Part shown: piece by piece, positions 8,321-16,843 of the stretch
How the letters are laid out: each line of letters opens with the position of its first letter
Position numbering within the stretch: position 1 is the stretch's first letter
DNA from: Gemmatimonadota bacterium
GTDB taxonomy: Bacteria > Gemmatimonadota > Gemmatimonadetes > Gemmatimonadales > Gemmatimonadaceae
Assembly: GCA_003134685.1 (NCBI GenBank)
Contig: PLCA01000002.1
Coordinates: 459,966 to 523,965 of the forward strand
Length of the DNA stretch: 64,000 nucleotides
Reading direction: 5' to 3'
Program-made: the position numbers and the translations under genes
The notes under the pieces: generated by a model
Told to the model about the DNA's origin: nothing
Databases searched by the model: none
The model's input: the letters and a program-made list of their open reading frames with translations, nothing else

Positions 8321-9787
8321 TCAGCGACGGTGACCTGGTGCGCGTACCGCCTTCCCCGGCGCGACGCCCTCGACTGCCCGCCCGTCCGCGACAACTGGCA
8401 CACCGTTCACGATCACGTATTGAATCCCAACAGGCGATAGCGACGGCTCTCGGTAGGTCGAGCGATCCAGCACCGTCGCTGGGTCAAAAATGGTGATATC
8501 CGCGTCTGCGCCAACACGCAGGCGCCCCTTCTGCCGCATCGCCGGCACTCGCGCCTCGAGTCGCTGCGCCGGCATGAGCGTCATTTTGCGGATTGCTTCC
8601 ATCAACGAGAGCGAGTGCGCCTCGCGTACGTAGCGGCCAAGCACCTTCGAGAAAGTTCCTGTTGTCCGCGGATGCCCAGTGCCGCTCTGCCAGTATGCGT
8701 CGCTCGCAATGATGGTAAGTGGACTGTTTATCGCGACAGCGACCATCTGCTCCGTGTTGGTATGCACCACAACCGGCCCACCGATCTTGCTATACCTCTC
8801 AAAGCTCTCGCGATTCAATCGCTCGCCGGTACGCGGCCATTCCAACTCGGCCAAACGCTCATCGGGAGCGGCCTTATAAGTGTCCTGTATGGTTGCGGAT
8901 TGAATCTCTGTCATTCCGGCCGCATAAGGATACGCCTCCGTGGTCACGTCCCGTCCGTGAGCTCGCGCGTCACTGATCATGTCGAGCATCACCGGCGTTT
9001 CGGCAAGGCCGGCACTATTGATGTGCACGACATGCAATGGAGCACCGGTTTCGCCGGCGAGCGCAAGCGCTTCTTTGAGGCCAGTGATGCCAGGGGTAAT
9101 GTGCACGTGTACTGGTGTCTTGGTCCTTGCGGCGACGCGGAACACGGCCAACAGCTCATCTCGCGTTGCTGCCGGCGTGTACGGAAACCCTGCGCCGATG
9201 TCGACCGCGCCTTCGCTGAGACCAGTCTCAATGCGTTTCGCGATCTCGGCAATCTGTGCCGGCGACGCAGCGCGATAGGCTCCGTCGCTCACCGGCATCC
9301 AGGTGCCGGAATCGTGCATCACCAACATCCTGACTTTGATGTGGCCGATGCTGACGCCGTAGTTGATTCGCTCGCCGGCACTTCGCTCGCGGTACCAGGC
9401 ATCGACATCCGACGTTCCGAGCTCGAGCTCCAGCGCTGTCGTAACGCCGTCCAGCGAATAGAACCGATATGTCTCGGGCGTCTGTCCGTGAGCGTGAATG
9501 TCGATGAAGCCAGGGGCGACGACGAGGCCGCGCGCGTCGATCGTGTCCCGGCCGCGCACGGCTTGCGTCGTGATGACGGCGATTCGTCCGTCGAGGAGCC
9601 CGATATTGCGGACCGCATCGAGTTCGGAGGCCGGATCCATCACGTGTCCGCCGAGAATCACGCGGTCGTAGACGGTGTTCGCTGTGGTCTGCGCCGAGAG
9701 CGTGGTCACCTGCAGTGCGAGCAAGAGCGTGAGCATGGCCGGCGGCGCGCTAACGCCAACGTCCGTTAGACCGCATGGCGCAGTCAT
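8321..9787 (-). CDS. exported amidohydrolase, N-acyl-D-amino-acid deacylase type
   Basis: A 488-residue metal-dependent amidohydrolase. The family entry motif GFIDIHAHG is clear, and the C-terminus has the composite domain residues GRLRVGADADITIFDP. The overall pattern is closest to D-aminoacylase/N-acyl-D-glutamate deacylase, enzymes that free D-amino acids from N-acyl forms. A signal peptide becomes regular only from Met18 (MLTLLLALQVTTLSAQ), so translation may start at 9736. The longer start overlaps the upstream gene by ATGA, which argues for coupling. The choice between starts is open. Substrate is inferred from the family only. Confidence 0.8.
   Translation of the reverse strand: MTAPCGLTDVGVSAPPAMLTLLLALQVTTLSAQTTANTVYDRVILGGHVMDPASELDAVRNIGLLDGRIAVITTQAVRGRDTIDARGLVVAPGFIDIHAHGQTPETYRFYSLDGVTTALELELGTSDVDAWYRERSAGERINYGVSIGHIKVRMLVMHDSGTWMPVSDGAYRAASPAQIAEIAKRIETGLSEGAVDIGAGFPYTPAATRDELLAVFRVAARTKTPVHVHITPGITGLKEALALAGETGAPLHVVHINSAGLAETPVMLDMISDARAHGRDVTTEAYPYAAGMTEIQSATIQDTYKAAPDERLAELEWPRTGERLNRESFERYSKIGGPVVVHTNTEQMVAVAINSPLTIIASDAYWQSGTGHPRTTGTFSKVLGRYVREAHSLSLMEAIRKMTLMPAQRLEARVPAMRQKGRLRVGADADITIFDPATVLDRSTYREPSLSPVGIQYVIVNGVPVVADGRAVEGVAPGKAVRAPGHRR
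9748..9773. repeat. short palindrome resembling collapsed attC ends
   Basis: The palindrome CTAACGccaacgtcCGTTAG (9750-9769) has, on the minus strand, the form GTCTAAC...GCGTTAG. The first part fits the attC consensus RYYYAAC. It lies about 10 bases after the stop codon of the small membrane protein gene and just before the likely internal start of the amidohydrolase. It has the ends of an attC site without the body. It may be a deletion remnant or chance. Confidence 0.3.
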
Positions 9788-10023
9788 CGCGCCTGCGACC
9801 CGCTCCCGCCAAGAGTGCTCGACGCGCCAAGCAGGAAGCCGAAATCATAGAGCCGACCCCGATTGTGGACTTCGTAGATCCGCACGCCGGGATTGAACAG
9901 GCTGATGAGGAACGTGATGGGGCAAATGAGGCCATGCCAGAGACCGGCCCAAAACCCCGCCGGCCGCGCGCCTGATATCTGGTACTTCGAATTCGGACCT
10001 GCGACGGCGAGCACATTGGCCAT
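9784..10023 (-). CDS. small membrane protein, function unknown
   Basis: About 79 residues from the ATG at 10023. A longer reading from 10086 would overlap the 3' end of the VPS10 gene, so the inner start is preferred. The centre has one strongly hydrophobic segment (FWAGLWHGLICPITFLISLF) followed by NPGVRIYEVHNRGRLYDFGFLLG. This looks like a one- or two-pass membrane protein of a conserved small family, but I cannot name it. Its stop overlaps the long amidohydrolase start by four bases (ATGA). Confidence 0.6.
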   Translation of the reverse strand: MANVLAVAGPNSKYQISGARPAGFWAGLWHGLICPITFLISLFNPGVRIYEVHNRGRLYDFGFLLGASSTLGGSGSQAR

Positions 10024-10058
10024 TGTAGCGACGGAGCCTCTCGGAAAGTTGTGATGGT

Positions 10059-13000
10059 TTAACGCTTTGCAGACAGCGCGCTCCATCGCGCCATGACATC
10101 CTTGTACTGCGCTCTCGCCTTCGTCACGGCATCGACCTCTCTCGCGGTTGGGGCGACATCGGCTCCCTGCATCGCCATCGCCGCTGCCATCATTGCCGCT
10201 CGTACACTCTCCAAAGTGGGCGGCCCACTCGGCGCCTGGCGGAACCCGAACCCCGGCCTCGCGCTCCGCGTTGGTGCCGGCGCGATTGAGTCGATCTGCG
10301 ACTTCAACGCGGCGTCGCTTGCACTCGTCAGTCGATCGGACATCTTGCGCGCCGCCACGTACGCCGCGCGCAGCGCTTCAGCTCCGTCGTACATCTCACG
10401 CGAAAGGCTCGCAACCTGCGCCATCGCTGACGCGGGAGTTTTCACACGAGGATCGAGCACGAGCCTGAGCGGCTGCGTGTAGATCTTGCCGTCGGCCACG
10501 AGGCGCACCGTGTAGGCGCCGGGAGGCGCCCACGGCGTAGTTGTCACGAGGTACGTTCGATGCGGAACCGCTCCGCCCTCCGACTGGCTAGTGGCATCGA
10601 TGGGATCGTAGCGCATGTCCCAGGTGAATCGATGCATTCCCGCGCGCGACGAGAGCACAAGGTTCGGAGCTGCCCAATAGAGCGGAACCGAACAGTGCGG
10701 CGCGCTGGTATTTCGCTGGCAGATCTTGTCGTACGCCTCTGGATTCAGTGCCGGATCCGGCCCGGGAATCGTATCGCTGCTAGAGTACGTGCGAATGACT
10801 TTCCCACCCGCATCCACGATCTGGAGGCTGACAGTGCCGGCATTCGCGCCGAGGTTGTAATCGATGATCGCACCGGCCGGCGGATTCTCGCCCGCTGGAA
10901 CCTCCGGCGGCCACGGCGTTGGATCGTTTTCCGCGAAACGCACGCGGACTGCTGTTGCGGGCTTCACGAGATATGATGAGGACCGCGCGTTGCCCGCGGT
11001 CGCCATCGCCCGCAGCGGCGTCACGTTGTCGAGAATCCAGAAACCTCGGCCGTGTGTTGCGGCGATGAGATCCGAGCAGAGACAGGCGGAGTCGTCCTTC
11101 AATTGAAGGTCGCGCACGGAGATCGCCGGCATGTTGATGCGAAGTGATTGCCAGTGGTCGCCATCATCGTAGGAGACCCATACCTGGGTGTCCGTGCTTC
11201 CATATAGAAGGCCCTTCACCCTCGGATCTTCGCGGATCGAGTTCGTCACCCCGCCCGGGGTGATACCAGTGTTGATTTCTGTCCAGGTACGCCCGCCGTC
11301 GTGCGTCCGCCACAAGTGGGGATTCATGTCGTCGACTCGCATCGTATTGGCGGCTGCGTACGCCGTGTTCACGTCGAAGTGCCCCGCTTCAATGTTGAAG
11401 ATGCGCGTCCATGGCTTGATCTGCGGTGGCGTAACGTTCGTCCACTTCGCGCCACCGTCTGTCGTCACCTGAATGTTGCCATCGTCGGTGCCCGCCCAGA
11501 TGACGTTGATGTTCTTCGGCGAGGGCGAGAGCGCCGTGATCGTTCCGAGCGGTGCGGGTGTGACTCCGCTCGCGTACTTGCCTGCGTTGGCCGGCACGCT
11601 CCAGGTCTGCCGAGCGAGGTCGGGGCTGATGCGCGTCCAGTCCTTGCCGCCATTCGTCGTCTTCCATACCGCGTTGGAGACGTAGTACAACGTGTTCGGA
11701 TCGAGCGGCGACCAGTTGATCGGCATCGTACGAACGTTGCGGTTGTAGCTCTCGCCGTTCGGGCCTTTGCCGCTCATGTCGGGGCCGACGGCTGTCGTCT
11801 GGGATGTCTTGCGATTGTACAGCGACACATTAGTGCGCGCGCTTCCGTAGACGAGGTCCGGATCCTTCGGGTCCGGCGCGGCGATTCCGTATTCCTGGAT
11901 GTTCGCGGGATGCCAGTCGTGGAAGGTGATCATCCCGTCGGGTGAGCGGCTGTCCACGCAGGCGGAACCCGAATCCTGCTGTCCGCCGCATACGCGATAC
12001 GCGAAAGTATTGTCCGTGGAGACGTGATACATCGCCGCCGTTGGCTGCGTGTACCAGTTGCTCCACGACGTGCCCCGGTTGGCCGAGACGACGCCGCCCT
12101 GATCGGAGATCACGAGGATGATGTCTGTGTTGTTCGGATTGACCCACACCCGCTGGTAGTCATCGCCTCCCGGCGACCCACGCACGGCGGTCCATGTGAC
12201 GCCGCCGTTCTCGGAGCGCCACATGACCACCGATGCGCTGTAGATCACGTTCTCATTTTTCGGATCGACGGTGACTGTCGGAAGGTCGCCGCCGCCGATA
12301 CGCGCGAGCGGGCGCGGATCCATGACGCGAGTCGAGTCGCTTATGACGGGAGCCCAGTGCTCGCCGCCGTCGGTAGTCTTGTAGAGGTTCACCACGCCCG
12401 TAACGTTGTTGGTCGGTGTCGCCGTGGCTGCGAGCGCATAGATCACCTTCGAGTTGCTCGGCGCGATCGCGATGTTCGCCTGAATCACGCTGGGAAGGCC
12501 ATTGGTGAGTTGGTTCCACGTCGTGCCGCCGTCGGTGGACTTGTAGACGCCGTTGGCCGCGCCACCGAATCCCTGCCCTTCGATAAAGCTTTGCTGCTGC
12601 TGCCAGAGCACCGCGTAGACGATGTTCGGATTGGCCGGATCGATGCGCACGTCGTTGCCGCTCGTGTATTCGTCCTTGTAGAGGACCTTCTCGAACGTTT
12701 GTCCGCCGTCGGTGGAGCGGAAGATTCCACGCTCCTCGTTTGGCCCGTAGGGATGGCCGAGTGCCGCGACGAAAAGGCGGTTGGGGTTTTTCGGATCGAC
12801 GTCGATGTACGCGATCATCTGGCTGTTGCGGAGCCCGAGGTGAATCCACGTCTTGCCGGCGTCGGTGGACTTGTACATACCGTCACCGGTAGCGAGATCG
12901 GGACGAATGATTCCCGCGCCGCTCCCTACGTAGATGATGTTCGGGTCGGATGGCGCGACTGCGATGGCACCGATCGATCCCGTGGGCTGGTCGTCGAAGA

Positions 13001-13244
13001 GCGGGAACCAGTTGGAGCCGAAGTCGGTCGAGCGCCAGATTCCGCCATTGTCGAAGGAGATGTAAAAGGTGTTTGGTTGCGACGGCACGCCCGCCACGGC
13101 GCGCCCTCGGCCCGCGCGAAACGGTCCGATGTGGCGCCAGTGCATCTCGGCGGTCGGATTGACGAGTGATTGTGCGTCAATGGTGGGGGCGAAGGTCGCG
13201 AGGGAAGCGATGAGAAGGCTTAAGCGAAGGGGCGACGCGCGCAC
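10059..13244 (-). CDS. exported VPS10/sortilin-like BNR-repeat propeller protein
   Basis: A 1061-residue protein with a signal peptide (about 1-25). Many Asp-box/BNR repeats follow, e.g. STDFGSNW, STDAGKTW, STDGGTTW, TTDGGEHW, TNGGKDW, TTDGGAKW and HDGGRTW, which form one or two large beta-propellers like those in VPS10/sortilin and sialidase-fold proteins. The last 300 residues are outside the propeller and include a beta domain and a helical tail. Such proteins are often annotated as glycosyl hydrolases, but no catalytic residues can be assigned. It is followed by the small membrane protein gene and the amidohydrolase on the same strand, possibly one transcript. Confidence 0.85.
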   Translation of the reverse strand: MRASPLRLSLLIASLATFAPTIDAQSLVNPTAEMHWRHIGPFRAGRGRAVAGVPSQPNTFYISFDNGGIWRSTDFGSNWFPLFDDQPTGSIGAIAVAPSDPNIIYVGSGAGIIRPDLATGDGMYKSTDAGKTWIHLGLRNSQMIAYIDVDPKNPNRLFVAALGHPYGPNEERGIFRSTDGGQTFEKVLYKDEYTSGNDVRIDPANPNIVYAVLWQQQQSFIEGQGFGGAANGVYKSTDGGTTWNQLTNGLPSVIQANIAIAPSNSKVIYALAATATPTNNVTGVVNLYKTTDGGEHWAPVISDSTRVMDPRPLARIGGGDLPTVTVDPKNENVIYSASVVMWRSENGGVTWTAVRGSPGGDDYQRVWVNPNNTDIILVISDQGGVVSANRGTSWSNWYTQPTAAMYHVSTDNTFAYRVCGGQQDSGSACVDSRSPDGMITFHDWHPANIQEYGIAAPDPKDPDLVYGSARTNVSLYNRKTSQTTAVGPDMSGKGPNGESYNRNVRTMPINWSPLDPNTLYYVSNAVWKTTNGGKDWTRISPDLARQTWSVPANAGKYASGVTPAPLGTITALSPSPKNINVIWAGTDDGNIQVTTDGGAKWTNVTPPQIKPWTRIFNIEAGHFDVNTAYAAANTMRVDDMNPHLWRTHDGGRTWTEINTGITPGGVTNSIREDPRVKGLLYGSTDTQVWVSYDDGDHWQSLRINMPAISVRDLQLKDDSACLCSDLIAATHGRGFWILDNVTPLRAMATAGNARSSSYLVKPATAVRVRFAENDPTPWPPEVPAGENPPAGAIIDYNLGANAGTVSLQIVDAGGKVIRTYSSSDTIPGPDPALNPEAYDKICQRNTSAPHCSVPLYWAAPNLVLSSRAGMHRFTWDMRYDPIDATSQSEGGAVPHRTYLVTTTPWAPPGAYTVRLVADGKIYTQPLRLVLDPRVKTPASAMAQVASLSREMYDGAEALRAAYVAARKMSDRLTSASDAALKSQIDSIAPAPTRSARPGFGFRQAPSGPPTLESVRAAMMAAAMAMQGADVAPTAREVDAVTKARAQYKDVMARWSALSAKR

Positions 13245-13349
13245 GGATTAATCCTCGTGAAATGGACCGACTGTCGAGATAAGCTGACGAGAAGGGGTTT
13301 GCGTCGCCAGAGTGGTTTGCGATCGGCGCCTTCGCTCCTGCTCGCTCGG

Positions 13350-13492
13350 AAGTGGAAAAAAGCAGCTCATTGCCGTCGGGATCATCGACCTGGAGCACGT
13401 CGTAACGCCCAAGTTCAGCTCCGCGGGGGTATCCATCAGAAAACGGCAACGCGGCGATCTTGTCTCCATGTTCCGGGATGGCAGCATCTGAA
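13350..13492 (-). pseudogene. C-terminal fragment of a VOC/glyoxalase-fold protein
   Basis: Minus-strand translation reads PEHGDKIAALPFSDG, then GRYDVLQVDDPDGNELLFS. This is the typical last beta-alpha-beta module of VOC/glyoxalase proteins (HG.KI..P, DPDGN..L.F). No start codon or first half of the domain is present. The reading begins right at the stop codon of the alpha/beta hydrolase and then runs on into the 5' end of the VPS10 gene. It is best read as a broken gene remnant at the end of the cassette block. Confidence 0.6.
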
Positions 13493-13493
13493 A

Positions 13494-14294
13494 TCAGGCC
13501 ACGAGAAATTCGTCGGTCACCCGCACAAGCTCGTCGGGGCGCGTCCAGATGAGCGCGTGGTTAGCGCCGGCGACAATCACGAGCCGAGAACCAGCGATAC
13601 CATCGTGCAGCATCTTCGCGTGGTGGATCGGTACCGCCTTGTCGTTCGATCCGGCGATGACGAGCGTCGGGCATCTGATCTCGGCGAGGCGGAGTCTGCT
13701 GTCGAACGCCAGCATCTCCTTCCACGCGGACAGCATCAATGTCCGGTCCTGGCTTGCAATGAGGGCGACGAGCCAATCGCCGCGTTGCCTACCAAGGTCC
13801 TTCGCGCCCTGGGAAACGACGAACTTTGCAAACCGCTTCATGCCAAGAGTGTGAATGAGAACCGGCGCGAGATGACCCTCGAGCTTCTCGCGAAAACTCG
13901 CCATGTTGAAAGCATAGGTGCAGGCGAGCACGAGGCGGTTGCAGCGCTCGGGATGGTCGAGAACGAGTTGTTGCGCAATCGCGCCGCCCTGCGAGTAGCC
14001 GAGCACCGCGGTAGAGTCGATGCCGAGATGGTCAAGCAGGCGCGCTAGGTCGGATGCGAGCTGCACCGCTGTGTACGGCGGCGGAAACCTGCGACTCCGC
14101 CCGTGGCCACGCAGGTCTGGAACGATCACGCGATGTAGCATTGCGAAATGCTCGATGACCGGGTCGAACATCTCTCCGGTGGCCATCAACCCGTGGACGA
14201 GCAGGAGGGGCGGCCCCGATCCGCGCTCGGTGAAGTAGAGAAGATCTGAGGTTGGATTGCGCGCGCTCACGTGCCTCCGAGGAGCCAACACCAT
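13494..14294 (-). CDS. alpha/beta-fold hydrolase (putative integron cassette gene)
   Basis: A 266-residue cytoplasmic alpha/beta hydrolase. It has an HG oxyanion motif (34-35, LLVHGLMATG), a nucleophile elbow GYSQGG with Ser101, an acid in GSNDKAVP and the final His in GANHAL. The layout is that of the epoxide-hydrolase/haloperoxidase-like group; the substrate is unknown. It begins 43 bp after the end of the attC-like site 14337-14429, and all neighbours to its left side are on the same strand. No clear attC follows it; a VOC gene remnant does. Confidence 0.85.
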   Translation of the reverse strand: MVLAPRRHVSARNPTSDLLYFTERGSGPPLLLVHGLMATGEMFDPVIEHFAMLHRVIVPDLRGHGRSRRFPPPYTAVQLASDLARLLDHLGIDSTAVLGYSQGGAIAQQLVLDHPERCNRLVLACTYAFNMASFREKLEGHLAPVLIHTLGMKRFAKFVVSQGAKDLGRQRGDWLVALIASQDRTLMLSAWKEMLAFDSRLRLAEIRCPTLVIAGSNDKAVPIHHAKMLHDGIAGSRLVIVAGANHALIWTRPDELVRVTDEFLVA

Positions 14295-14336
14295 TTCACG
14301 GCGAGCAACAAGGTTCTAGCGGAAGACCTCCGGTCC

Positions 14337-14429
14337 GCCCAACGCCCAAGCTCAGCTGCGGACGAATCAATCATCGCGAGCGCAGCCAGCTTCCGCAAAT
14401 CGACCGACGGCTGCAGCGCCTTGTTAGGG
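14337..14429 (-). repeat. attC-like recombination site A
   Basis: A 93 bp imperfect palindrome. On the plus strand it starts GCCCAAC at 14337 and ends GTTAGGG at 14423, matching RYYYAAC...GTTRRRY apart from the last base. Inner arms around GCTGC pair across the element. Its body resembles site D (shared GCTGCGG.CGAATCAA and GCAAATCG.CCG). It sits after the DUF1569 stop and before the alpha/beta hydrolase. Confidence 0.75.
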
Positions 14430-14485
14430 TGCGCTGCGTCGCGATGCCACGACGGCCCGACAGTCCGCATCGTGCCGACTACTCG

Positions 14486-14938
14486 CTAGACACCGAATTG
14501 GCGCAGGTGGTGGTCGAGATGCTTATACATCAACTCCGCCCACTGGTCCGGCGTGAGCCGGCCGAAGAAGGGGTGAGGATGTGTGGTGCACCTAGCCGCC
14601 CCGCCGACGGCGAACCGATCGATCAACCCGCCGAGACGCGTGCGCTCCGGCTCGAAGTCGCGCGCGTCGCTGACGACGAGATCCGGCGCCGTCGGGGAGT
14701 TCGGACGCATCGGTTCGTCGTTGCCGAGAGCGAACCGTTTGATCAACGGACCGATGATGCGTCCGATCAGCACGCGAGGCGGCCGTCGGTCGCCGAGCGC
14801 CATCTCCAGTCCCGCCGAACAATGGGCGATCGCCTGCGCGACAGTCATCGTGCCCCACAGCCGTTGCTGCCCGGGCTGCAACCGTTGGAGCCGTGCCTGA
14901 ACGTCATCGACAGCCGTCGGTTCGAAGAGAGTTCGCAT
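14486..14938 (-). CDS. DUF1569 (DinB-superfamily) protein, putative cassette gene
   Basis: A 150-residue protein with the DinB/DUF1569 pattern: an N-terminal helix, then LWGTMTVAQAIAHCSAGLEMAL with a likely metal-ligand His. A middle segment with THPHPFFGRLT precedes the closing YKHLDHHLRQFG, which holds the other His ligands. DinB-fold proteins are four-helix metal-binding proteins, some of them thiol-dependent transferases; this one's reaction is unknown. It lies between attC-like sites B and A, the usual one-gene cassette layout. Confidence 0.85.
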   Translation of the reverse strand: MRTLFEPTAVDDVQARLQRLQPGQQRLWGTMTVAQAIAHCSAGLEMALGDRRPPRVLIGRIIGPLIKRFALGNDEPMRPNSPTAPDLVVSDARDFEPERTRLGGLIDRFAVGGAARCTTHPHPFFGRLTPDQWAELMYKHLDHHLRQFGV

Positions 14939-14990
14939 GCGATCCAGGACGAGGCGTGCGTAGTAGGGAAATGCTCGAAGCCTAGGCGCA

Positions 14991-15082
14991 ACCTAACGCC
15001 CTAGTCCAGCTGCAAGCACAGTACAACCATCGCGGCGAAGCCGCATCCGAAAAGTGCTCGTCAGCTGCAACGTTCGTTAGGC
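14991..15082 (-). repeat. attC-like recombination site B
   Basis: A 92 bp element. On the plus strand it starts ACCTAAC (14991) and ends GTTAGGC (15076-15082). CAGCTGC in each arm pairs, and the centre holds a GCGGCGAAGCCGC hairpin. It is nearly identical to site C over the whole length. The stop codon of the membrane protein gene lies inside it at 15061, as is often seen in integron cassettes. Confidence 0.85.
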
Positions 15083-15504
15083 GGCGGGTGGCCTTCCCGC
15101 GTGCTGGGCCAGAACGCCGCTGCGAGCAGCGTGAGACTCGCGACACATAGAATGCCCGTGGCCACTTGAAAAGGCACGGCGCCAAAGTAGCGCGTACCCA
15201 TTAACCAAAACAATGTGGGTGGCAGTGTCGCAACCGCTAATGCCACGGCGCGCGTGACGACCTTCGCCCATGAAGCGCCGTACGGGGCCGCGTAGGTGGT
15301 AAGCGCGCCGAGTGGCAGCAGAAGTATGCCCACTACAACGTGATTGAGAAGCATCGGCGGGGTGAGCCAGGCCACGGCTGCGGGGAGTGCAGCGCGCGCC
15401 ACCAACCGAGCGATGACTGGCGTCACGGCGAGATGCAGCAAACCCAGGGTGCACAGTAGGATTCCGCTTGTCCGCAAGACGAGCACCCGCATGCGTTCGG
15501 TCAT
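15061..15504 (-). CDS. four-helix membrane protein, putative cassette gene
   Basis: A 147-residue hydrophobic protein with about four membrane segments (approximately 10-32, 48-70, 82-103 and 112-133) and short polar ends. I do not recognise a named family. It starts right after attC-like site C and ends inside attC-like site B, so it is a complete single-gene cassette. Small membrane proteins of unknown role are common cargo in chromosomal integrons. Confidence 0.75.
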   Translation of the reverse strand: MTERMRVLVLRTSGILLCTLGLLHLAVTPVIARLVARAALPAAVAWLTPPMLLNHVVVGILLLPLGALTTYAAPYGASWAKVVTRAVALAVATLPPTLFWLMGTRYFGAVPFQVATGILCVASLTLLAAAFWPSTREGHPPPNERCS

Positions 15505-15525
15505 AACCGCTCCTCTTGCTCGTCC

Positions 15526-15617
15526 GCCTAACGCCTTAGGTCAGCCGCAAGCACGTTACAACCATTGCGGCGAAGCCGCATCCGAAAAGTGCTTGTCAGC
15601 TGCAATGTTCGTTAGGT
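15526..15617 (-). repeat. attC-like recombination site C
   Basis: A 92 bp element that starts GCCTAAC (15526) and ends GTTAGGT (15611-15617), both matching the consensus. The centre GCGGCGAAGCCGC and the arms CAGC.GC are as in site B, with about a dozen differences between the two. It separates the VOC gene from the four-helix membrane protein gene. Confidence 0.85.
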
Positions 15618-15633
15618 AGCGTCGGCGCGATCC

Positions 15634-15999
15634 CTATGGGGCCGCTTGGTAAAACTGCAAGCAGACACCCGACGGCAGAATCATGTGGAACTCCCGGCGC
15701 CCCCAACTCTTCATCTCAAGGGGCCCAACCTCCGCTGCGGCCGTCCGGTACTCCCCGTAAAGGGCCTCGAGATCGTCCACGCCGATGCTCGCGCTCGCAT
15801 TCTCTGCCCACACGCGATTGCTGTTCTGGACCAAATTGAACTCGATGTGGCCACGCCGCACGCCCGCCATCTCGCCGCCCTGCCACGTGACGGCAAAGCC
15901 GAGCTGCTCGCTGTAGAACCGCAGCGCGTCAGCCAAATTGGGTCCCCCTGGGACGAGGGGCGTGACCGTGAGCAGAGTGGCCTGAGAGACGGTGGGCAT
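15634..15999 (-). CDS. VOC/glyoxalase-fold protein, putative cassette gene
   Basis: A 121-residue single-unit VOC protein: TPLVPGGPNLADALRFYSEQLGF at the start, then HIEFNLVQNSN, and MILPSGVCLQFYQ at the end. The N-terminal motif lacks the usual metal His of true glyoxalases, so it may be a binding protein of the bleomycin-resistance/PhnB-like group rather than an enzyme. It is flanked by attC-like sites D (upstream) and C (downstream), so it forms a complete cassette. Confidence 0.85.
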   Translation of the reverse strand: MPTVSQATLLTVTPLVPGGPNLADALRFYSEQLGFAVTWQGGEMAGVRRGHIEFNLVQNSNRVWAENASASIGVDDLEALYGEYRTAAAEVGPLEMKSWGRREFHMILPSGVCLQFYQAAP

Positions 16000-16028
16000 T
16001 GTTCTTCTCCGCGTGAAAGCGTGTCGCT

Positions 16029-16107
16029 ACCTAACGCCTTCAGTTAAGCTGCGGGCGAATCAAATAAGATGCGAGCGTAGCGAGCTTCATCAAATCGCCC
16101 GTCAGCT

Positions 16108-16123
<16 letters not shown>
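16029..16123 (-). repeat. attC-like recombination site D
   Basis: A 95 bp element. On the minus strand it reads GCCTAACACTCGTTGAAGC at the start and GCTTAACTGAAGGCGTTAGGT at the end. This is the same arm layout as the well-known aadA-type attC (TCTAAC..TTC..GCCGAC / CGGCTTAA..CAAGCGTTAGA). It fixes the cassette orientation: attC follows genes read on the minus strand. A TGA stop for the upstream reading frame lies inside it at 16108. Confidence 0.85.
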
Positions 16124-16270
<147 letters not shown>

Positions 16271-16639
16271 TCAGCCTTCCAGCGCTTCGACGCGAACGGC
16301 CGTCCCGTAGCACAATACCTCCGTCACGCCTTTCATCAACTCGTTCGCGTCATATCGGATGCCGATCACTGCGTCTGCCCCCGCCATATGCGCTTGGACC
16401 AACATCGTGTCGAAAGCCTGCTTGCGGGTTCGTTCAGCGAGTTCCGTAAAGAGCGAGATATTGCCACCAAGCAGCGTCTGCAAGCTGGCGCCGACGGTCC
16501 CGAAAACTGATCGGGACCGCACGACAACACCACGTACCACGCCCAGATTGTCCACAATTCGGAATCCAGGCACGTCGAAGCCGGTCGTTGTCATGTTGTA
16601 CGGAATGTCCGCTACCTGCGAATGGATGATGGAAGGCAT
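16271..16639 (-). CDS. YbjQ family protein, putative cassette gene
   Basis: A 122-residue protein of the YbjQ/UPF0145 family, with GFRIVDNLGVVRGVVVRSRS, TLLGGNISLFTELAE, QAHMAGADAVIGIRYD and a final CYGTAVRVE. The family forms a small oligomeric fold, once linked to heavy-metal binding, with no settled function. The N-terminus is about 15 residues longer than usual. It begins shortly after a GTTAGGC boundary at 16692, as expected for a cassette gene. Confidence 0.9.
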   Translation of the reverse strand: MPSIIHSQVADIPYNMTTTGFDVPGFRIVDNLGVVRGVVVRSRSVFGTVGASLQTLLGGNISLFTELAERTRKQAFDTMLVQAHMAGADAVIGIRYDANELMKGVTEVLCYGTAVRVEALEG

Positions 16640-16691
16640 GGGTCACGTTACTGGTGAGTGGTCAAGTGTCTTAGCAACGTCAGCAATGTCG

Positions 16692-16796
16692 GCCTAACGC
16701 CCAAGTTCAGCTGCGAGCGATTCTACAATTGGTCCACATATAGTATTTCCGCGCCGCAGGCGAAACGCTCGAAGAGCGATCAACCCAATTAGCGTC
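16692..16796 (-). repeat. degenerate attC-like site E
   Basis: The plus strand starts with a perfect GCCTAAC (16692) followed by GCCCAAGTTCAGCTGCGAGCG, an attC arm like that of site A. The expected GTTRRRY about 95-105 bases away is degenerate (CAATTAGCG near 16788). It lies between the GNAT stop (16844) and the YbjQ cassette, so the GNAT gene may be the first cassette of the block. Confidence 0.5.
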
Positions 16797-16843
16797 CCCG
16801 TGCACCCGGGCCCGCGAGCTCCGTCCTCCGGGAGGTCACGAGA

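Noticed and set aside
12024-13169. A 381-codon plus-strand open frame inside the VPS10-like gene
   Set aside because: Antisense to a gene with many regular Asp-box repeats; Arg/His/Val-rich shadow composition and no domain.
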